Positions 60,143 to 64,000 of a stretch of DNA of 64,000 bases are shown piece by piece. The translations under genes and the position numbers were made by a program. The notes under the pieces were generated by a model. It was not told the DNA's origin, did no database searches, and saw only the letters and a program-made list of their open reading frames with translations. Every line of letters starts with the position of its first letter. Position 1 is the stretch's first letter. Source of the stretch: Bradyrhizobium cosmicum. GTDB lineage: Bacteria > Pseudomonadota > Alphaproteobacteria > Rhizobiales > Xanthobacteraceae. Where the stretch lies: contig NZ_CP041656.2 in assembly GCF_007290395.2 (NCBI RefSeq), forward strand, positions 1,550,001-1,614,000. The letters run 5' to 3'.

Positions 60143-61357
60143 TCACTTCTTCAGCAGCGGACATTTGGATTCGGAGACCGGGCGGAAGGCGTCCTCGCCC
60201 TTCACGGTCTTGACGATCTCAAGATAATCCCAGGGCTCCTTGGACTGCTCGGGCGTCTTCACCTTGGCCAGATACATGTCGCGGATGACGCGGCCGTCTT
60301 CGCGCAAGCGTCCGCCATGGACGAAGACGTCCTCGATCGGCAGCTCGCGCATCTTGGCCATCACCTTGGCGGGATCGTCGGTGCCGGCGGCCTTGATGCC
60401 CTTGAGATAATGCAGCACCGAGCCGTAGACGCCGGTCTGGATCATGGTCGGCATCACCTTGGTGCGCTCGTAGAACTTCTTCGACCAGGCGCGCGTCGCC
60501 TCGTCCATGTTCCAGTACGACGCCGTGGTCATGTAGGTGCCCTGCGCGGCCTTCAGGCCGATCGCGTGCACGTCGGTGTCGAACATCAAGAGGCCGACCA
60601 GCTTCTGGCCGCCCTGGACGAGACCGAACTCGCCGGACTGCTTGATCGCGTTATCGGTGTCCTGGCCGGCATTGGCGAAGGCGACGACGTCGGATTTCGA
60701 GCTCTGCGCCTGCAGTGCGAAGGAGGAGAAGTCAGCCGTGTTGGTCGGATGCTTCACGCCGCCGAGCACCTTGCCGCCCATCTCGTTGATGAAGCGCGTG
60801 GCGTCCTTCTCGAGCTGCTGGCCGAAGGCATAGTCCGCGGTGATGAAGTACCAGGACTTGCCGCCTTCCTTGATCACGGCGGAGGCGGTCACCTTTGACA
60901 GGGCATAGGTGTCGTAGGTGAAGTGCACGGTGTTCGGGCTGCACAGCTCGTCGGTCAGCGAGCTCGCGCCGGGGCCGGAGAGCAGCGCAATCTTGTTGCG
61001 CTCGCGCACCATGTTGTGGATGGCGATCGCGATGCCGGAATTGGGGATGTCGACGACCGCGTCGACCTTGCCGTTGTCGAACCAGCCGCGGGCAATCTGC
61101 ACGCCGACGTCGGTCTTCATCTGGTGGTCGGCGCTGATGATCTCGATCGGCTTGCCCAGCACGGTCGGCCCGAATTCCTCCACCGCCATCTTGGCGGCCT
61201 CGACCGAGCCCGGCCCGCTGTTGTCGCGACCCCAGCTCGACAGATCCGTCAGCACGCCGATCCGCACAGCGTCGTCGGACACTTGCGCGGTCGCGGCTGA
61301 AGTCATTGCAGCCGAAGTCATGGCCGCGAACATGGCGCAGGCCAGAAGCCCTCTCAT
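60143..61357 (-). CDS. ABC transporter binding protein, branched-chain amino acid (LivK) family
   Basis: The 404-residue protein has a signal peptide (cleaved near ATAQV) and the LivK-family pattern: RIGVLTDLSSWGRDNSGPGS, EFGPTVLGKPIEIISADHQM, ALLSGPGASSLTDELCSPNT, and YFITADYAFGQQLEKDATRF. In slow-growing rhizobia such proteins often bind aromatic or other carboxylates rather than amino acids, and its operon partner is an oxidoreductase, which supports that. ATG 61357 follows GAGAGGGA. No permease gene is in the operon. Confidence 0.92.
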   Translation of the reverse strand: MRGLLACAMFAAMTSAAMTSAATAQVSDDAVRIGVLTDLSSWGRDNSGPGSVEAAKMAVEEFGPTVLGKPIEIISADHQMKTDVGVQIARGWFDNGKVDAVVDIPNSGIAIAIHNMVRERNKIALLSGPGASSLTDELCSPNTVHFTYDTYALSKVTASAVIKEGGKSWYFITADYAFGQQLEKDATRFINEMGGKVLGGVKHPTNTADFSSFALQAQSSKSDVVAFANAGQDTDNAIKQSGEFGLVQGGQKLVGLLMFDTDVHAIGLKAAQGTYMTTASYWNMDEATRAWSKKFYERTKVMPTMIQTGVYGSVLHYLKGIKAAGTDDPAKVMAKMRELPIEDVFVHGGRLREDGRVIRDMYLAKVKTPEQSKEPWDYLEIVKTVKGEDAFRPVSESKCPLLKK

Positions 61358-61686
61358 TGTCGTTCCCTCTCTTTTATGGGCCGCTCGGGGCGGCCGGTTG
61401 TTCTGACGGTAAATTAGATATTGGCGAATGAGTTTGTCAATGGCGAATAATGCGAAAGGGAGCGTTCCTCCCTTGCGATCCGAGGATGCGGGGCGCAACC
61501 GTCCCAGCACCGTCATTGCGAGCGCAGCGAAGCAATCCAGACTGTCTCTACCGAGGCAGTCTGGATTGCTTCGTCGCAAGTGCTCCTCGCAATGACGGGT
61601 GTCGAAGCGGCGGGGCGCCAAATCTCGTGGAGTTCTCCTGTGAGAGACAACACCTCCACAGATTGCAACCGTCATGACGATTATCC
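61358..61686. other. Intergenic region with a direct repeat and a dispersed element
   Basis: This 329-base region between divergent genes holds TGGCGAAT direct repeats at 61422-61429 and 61441-61448 (19-base period), close to the start of the binding protein gene and possibly an IclR site. A palindromic dispersed element lies at 61511-61597. No other gene is seen. Confidence 0.5.
61511..61597. repeat. Palindromic dispersed repeat (CGTCATTGCGAG type)
   Basis: CGTCATTGCGAG at the left pairs with CTCGCAATGACG at the right, and AGCAATCCAGACTG pairs with CAGTCTGGATTGCT inside. This is a third family of extragenic palindromes, different from those at 19421 and 23790. It lies upstream of the MHS transporter gene. 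Confidence 0.8.
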
Positions 61687-63021
61687 ATGATGCATCCGGA
61701 ATCTTTTGGGGCACAGGGAATGACGGCAGCAACGGGCGTCTCCGCAAGCGCGGAGAAATCGGCGACGGCGCATGTGGTGTGGGCGAGCGCGCTCGGCACC
61801 GCGATCGAATGGTACGATTTCCTGATCTACGGCACGGCGGCCGCGCTGGTGCTGAACAAGCTGTTCTTCCCGAGCTTCGATCCTTTCGTCGGCACGCTGG
61901 CGGCGTTCTCCACCTATGCCGTCGGCTTCGTCGCGCGGCCGATCGGCGGCGCGATCATCGGGCATTACGGCGACCGGCTCGGCCGCAAGAAGATGCTGGT
62001 CGCGACCATGATCGCGATGGGGCTCGGCACCTTCCTGATCGGCTGCCTGCCGACCTACAGCCAGATCGGCGTCTGGGCGCCGATCCTGCTCATCGTGCTG
62101 CGCTTCGTCCAGGGCATCGGGCTTGGCGGCGAATGGAGCGGCGCGGTGGTCATGGTGATCGAGCACTCCGGCAACCGGCGCGGCTTCTACGGCAGCCTGG
62201 TGCAGATCGGCTTTCCGGTCGGCGTCGCCGCGTCGACGGGCATCTTCGCGCTCATGACGAAATTGCCCGAGGCGGATTTCCTGAGCTGGGGCTGGCGTGT
62301 GCCGTTCCTGATCAGCATCCTGCTCGTCGGCGTCGGCTTCATCGTGCGGCTGAAGCTCGCGGAGACGCCGCATTTCAAGGAAGTGGTCGAGCGCAGGGAA
62401 GTGCTGGCGCAGCCGGCGCTGGAGGTGCTCCGCCGCGACTGGCGCAGCTTCCTGCTCGCGATCGGCATCACGGTGTCGGAAGTGGGGCTTGCCTATCTCC
62501 TCACCGTTTTCACCGTGGTCTATGCCACGACCAAGCTGGGCCTGCCGCGCCAGGTGATCCTGGATGCGGTGGTCTATGCCGCGCTCGTCGAGTTCGCGAC
62601 GCTGCCGCTCGCCGGCTGGCTCTCCGACATCTTCGGACGCAAGGCGCTGTATCTCGCCGGCGGCGTGTTCTCAGTGGCGCTGGCGTTTCCGCTGTTCTGG
62701 TTCCTCGATACAAAAGAACCGGCGCTGATCATTTTCGCGCTGGTCGTCACGATGACGCTGACGCATGCGCTGCTGTTCGGGCCGAAGGCGGCGTTCATGC
62801 CGGAACTGTTCCGCACCCAGGTGCGCTATAGCGGCGCATCGCTGGGCGCCAATGTCGCGGCCGCGCTGAGCGGCGGCTTCTCGCCGCTGATCGCAACCGC
62901 GCTGCTGGCATGGGCCGGTTCGTACTGGCCTGTGTCGGTCTACATCATCGCGCTCTCGATCATCACGATCATCGCGACGCTGAAGGCGCCGGAGACGGCG
63001 CACGCCGCGCTGAAATCCTGA
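61687..63021 (+). CDS. MFS transporter, metabolite:H+ symporter (MHS) family
   Basis: The 444-residue protein has twelve hydrophobic helices and MHS-family signatures: ALGTAIEWYDFLIYGTAAAL in helix 1, RPIGGAIIGHYGDRLGRKKM in loop 2-3, and RFVQGIGLGGEWSGAVVMVI. Relatives carry proline/betaine, shikimate, alpha-ketoglutarate or dicarboxylates. The start is ambiguous among ATG 61687, 61690 and 61720; the last gives MTAATGVS. It is divergent from the oxidoreductase operon and may import its substrate. Confidence 0.93.
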   Translation: MMHPESFGAQGMTAATGVSASAEKSATAHVVWASALGTAIEWYDFLIYGTAAALVLNKLFFPSFDPFVGTLAAFSTYAVGFVARPIGGAIIGHYGDRLGRKKMLVATMIAMGLGTFLIGCLPTYSQIGVWAPILLIVLRFVQGIGLGGEWSGAVVMVIEHSGNRRGFYGSLVQIGFPVGVAASTGIFALMTKLPEADFLSWGWRVPFLISILLVGVGFIVRLKLAETPHFKEVVERREVLAQPALEVLRRDWRSFLLAIGITVSEVGLAYLLTVFTVVYATTKLGLPRQVILDAVVYAALVEFATLPLAGWLSDIFGRKALYLAGGVFSVALAFPLFWFLDTKEPALIIFALVVTMTLTHALLFGPKAAFMPELFRTQVRYSGASLGANVAAALSGGFSPLIATALLAWAGSYWPVSVYIIALSIITIIATLKAPETAHAALKS

Positions 63022-63346
63022 GATCGGAAGGGCGCGCTGCTTCGTCGCGGGCGCGCGCCGCGCACAAGCTTGCGGCAATCCGCATCATGATCTTGATCAC
63101 GCCTGCCGCGTGAGTGGGCCTGCGCGGGCCTGCGCGCCGCCTTGCATACACGTTCTGACGCCTTCTTATGCGTTGCTGCCAAAACCGAATGCAGCGCCGC
63201 GAACCATTAGCCGCGTTTATACGGCGGATTTTTACTTCCAATTTTACTTCGCAAAATCTCGCCCCTAGCCTCGCGGGCAATTGATCACATCGCAGCCGGT
63301 CAATGGCGACCGGGGCGAACGTTCATCGTAACCAACGAGGGTTGCC
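63022..63346. other. Intergenic region upstream of the right-edge binding protein
   Basis: No gene is recognised in these 325 bases. A slightly AT-rich stretch (63215-63260, including GTTTATACGG) is a possible promoter for the gene at 63347. No strong hairpin follows the MHS gene. Confidence 0.4.
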
Positions 63347-64000
63347 ATGTCTGATGGGGCTAAGGGGACGTCCACTTTCGATCCGGCGGGAACGAAAGTG
63401 ACGACGACGAAAAAATTGAGCCGGCGCACGCTGTTGAAGGGTGCGGCAGCCGTTGCGGGCGCAGCTGTCGGATCGGATGCGATCCGCGGTTTCCCGACCA
63501 TCTGGGCGCAGGAGATCAAGGATATCGAGCTGCGCCATGTCGGCGTCTCCTACTCGGTGGTGAAGGCGATCGGTGACCAGGCGGCCAAGGATCTCGGCTT
63601 CAAGGTGACGATGCAGAACCTCGACACCTCCGCCGCCATCAACCGCTTCATAAGCCAGCCTAATACGGTCGACATCGCCGACCTCGAGGGCTGGCAGGCC
63701 AAGCTCGCCGCCAAGCGCTCCGTCATCCAGGGCATCGAAGTCAAGAAGATCAAGGAGTTCGACAACATCCTGCCGATCTTCACCAAGGGCGAGATCGACG
63801 GCCACAAGATCCCGCGCCAGGGCATCTCGCCCTATGAAGCGATGTACATATCCAAGCCCGACTCCACCGATCTGCACGACGGCGTCACCGAATGGGCGAC
63901 CTTCCTGCCGCAGGTCTACAACGCCGACTCCATCGGCTATCGGCCCGACCTCGTCGGCCATGAAGTGACCGAGTGGAAGGATCTGATCGATCCGAAGTTC
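63347..64000 (+). CDS. Tat-exported PotD-like ABC binding protein, 3'-truncated by window edge
   Basis: Translation from ATG 63347 runs open to base 64000 (218 residues). The leader has a twin-arginine motif (LSRRTLLKG) and an Ala/Gly-rich core, so the protein is probably exported folded by Tat and acts in the periplasm. The mature part has IELRHVGVSYSVVKAIGDQA, TMQNLDTSAAINRFISQPNT, and ends with NADSIGYRPDLVG and EWKDLIDPKF, matching spermidine/putrescine-type binding proteins. GAACG-GAGG-like bases at 63336-63340 (GAGG) serve as ribosome site. Further importer genes would lie to the right. Confidence 0.88.
   Translation, partial: MSDGAKGTSTFDPAGTKVTTTKKLSRRTLLKGAAAVAGAAVGSDAIRGFPTIWAQEIKDIELRHVGVSYSVVKAIGDQAAKDLGFKVTMQNLDTSAAINRFISQPNTVDIADLEGWQAKLAAKRSVIQGIEVKKIKEFDNILPIFTKGEIDGHKIPRQGISPYEAMYISKPDSTDLHDGVTEWATFLPQVYNADSIGYRPDLVGHEVTEWKDLIDPKF

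Noticed and set aside
61450-61677. Short ORF over the palindromic repeat upstream of the MHS transporter
   Set aside because: It is formed mostly by the repeat element and has no ribosome site.
1-64000. CRISPR arrays, tRNA, rRNA, prophage or insertion sequences
   Set aside because: No regularly spaced repeats, cloverleaf or rRNA sequence, integrase or transposase gene was found.

Overview
The window looks like a chromosomal segment of a slow-growing rhizobium, most likely Bradyrhizobium. The reasons are the high GC content and GC-rich third positions, frequent GTG and TTG starts, a lateral-type flagellar cluster with a LafR/FtcR-type regulator, many ABC/TRAP uptake operons, and several intergenic palindromic repeats of the kind common in Bradyrhizobium. 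The genus is an inference; there is no rRNA, tRNA or CRISPR array in the window.

Layout. (1) 1-8303: end of a flagellar cluster: flgL (cut at the left edge), flaF, flbT, flgD, fliQ, flhA, fliR, four small flagellar-locus genes, then the convergent regulator lafR/ftcR. (2) 9116-15827: assorted genes: a membrane-anchored coiled-coil protein, a MarR-like regulator with four C-terminal cysteines, a Tat-exported dienelactone hydrolase, a serine beta-lactamase-like gene broken by an in-frame amber codon, an SDR-like protein, a CbbY-like HAD phosphatase and a SnoaL-like protein. (3) 15928-23769: hexuronate catabolism: uxuB, a GntR/FCD regulator with a clear operator, TRAP transporter genes, an L-idonate dehydrogenase-like gene and uxuA. 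(4) 23901-30965: a LysR regulator divergent from a polyamine/amine-type ABC operon with a HAD protein and an FAD amine oxidoreductase. (5) 31062-34483: an NmrA-like protein and TetR regulator sharing paired palindromic operators, and a GMC oxidoreductase. (6) 34745-38724: a metallophosphoesterase followed by a compact three-gene operon: beta-CASP metallo-beta-lactamase nuclease, a protein with a PD-(D/E)XK-like motif, and a PPP-type phosphatase that appears to start at CTG. This is the best candidate for an undescribed system. (7) 38755-48270: an amino-acid ABC transporter divergent from a seven-gene amino/keto acid catabolic operon ending in a GntR regulator. (8) 48341-51111: a hypothetical gene, a split ThDP decarboxylase resembling ComDE, and an SDR. 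(9) 51173-57510: a sugar-type ABC importer without its ATPase, a LacI regulator with operator, and an ADP-ribosylglycohydrolase-fold protein fused to a C-terminal beta-sandwich. (10) 57585-64000: an operon of branched-chain-type binding protein, FAD oxidoreductase and IclR regulator, a divergent MHS-family transporter, and a Tat-exported PotD-like binding protein cut by the right edge.

The overall picture is a motility cluster followed by a series of self-regulated nutrient uptake and catabolism cassettes, separated by hairpins and dispersed repeats, with one nuclease/phosphatase cassette in the middle that does not fit the metabolic theme.
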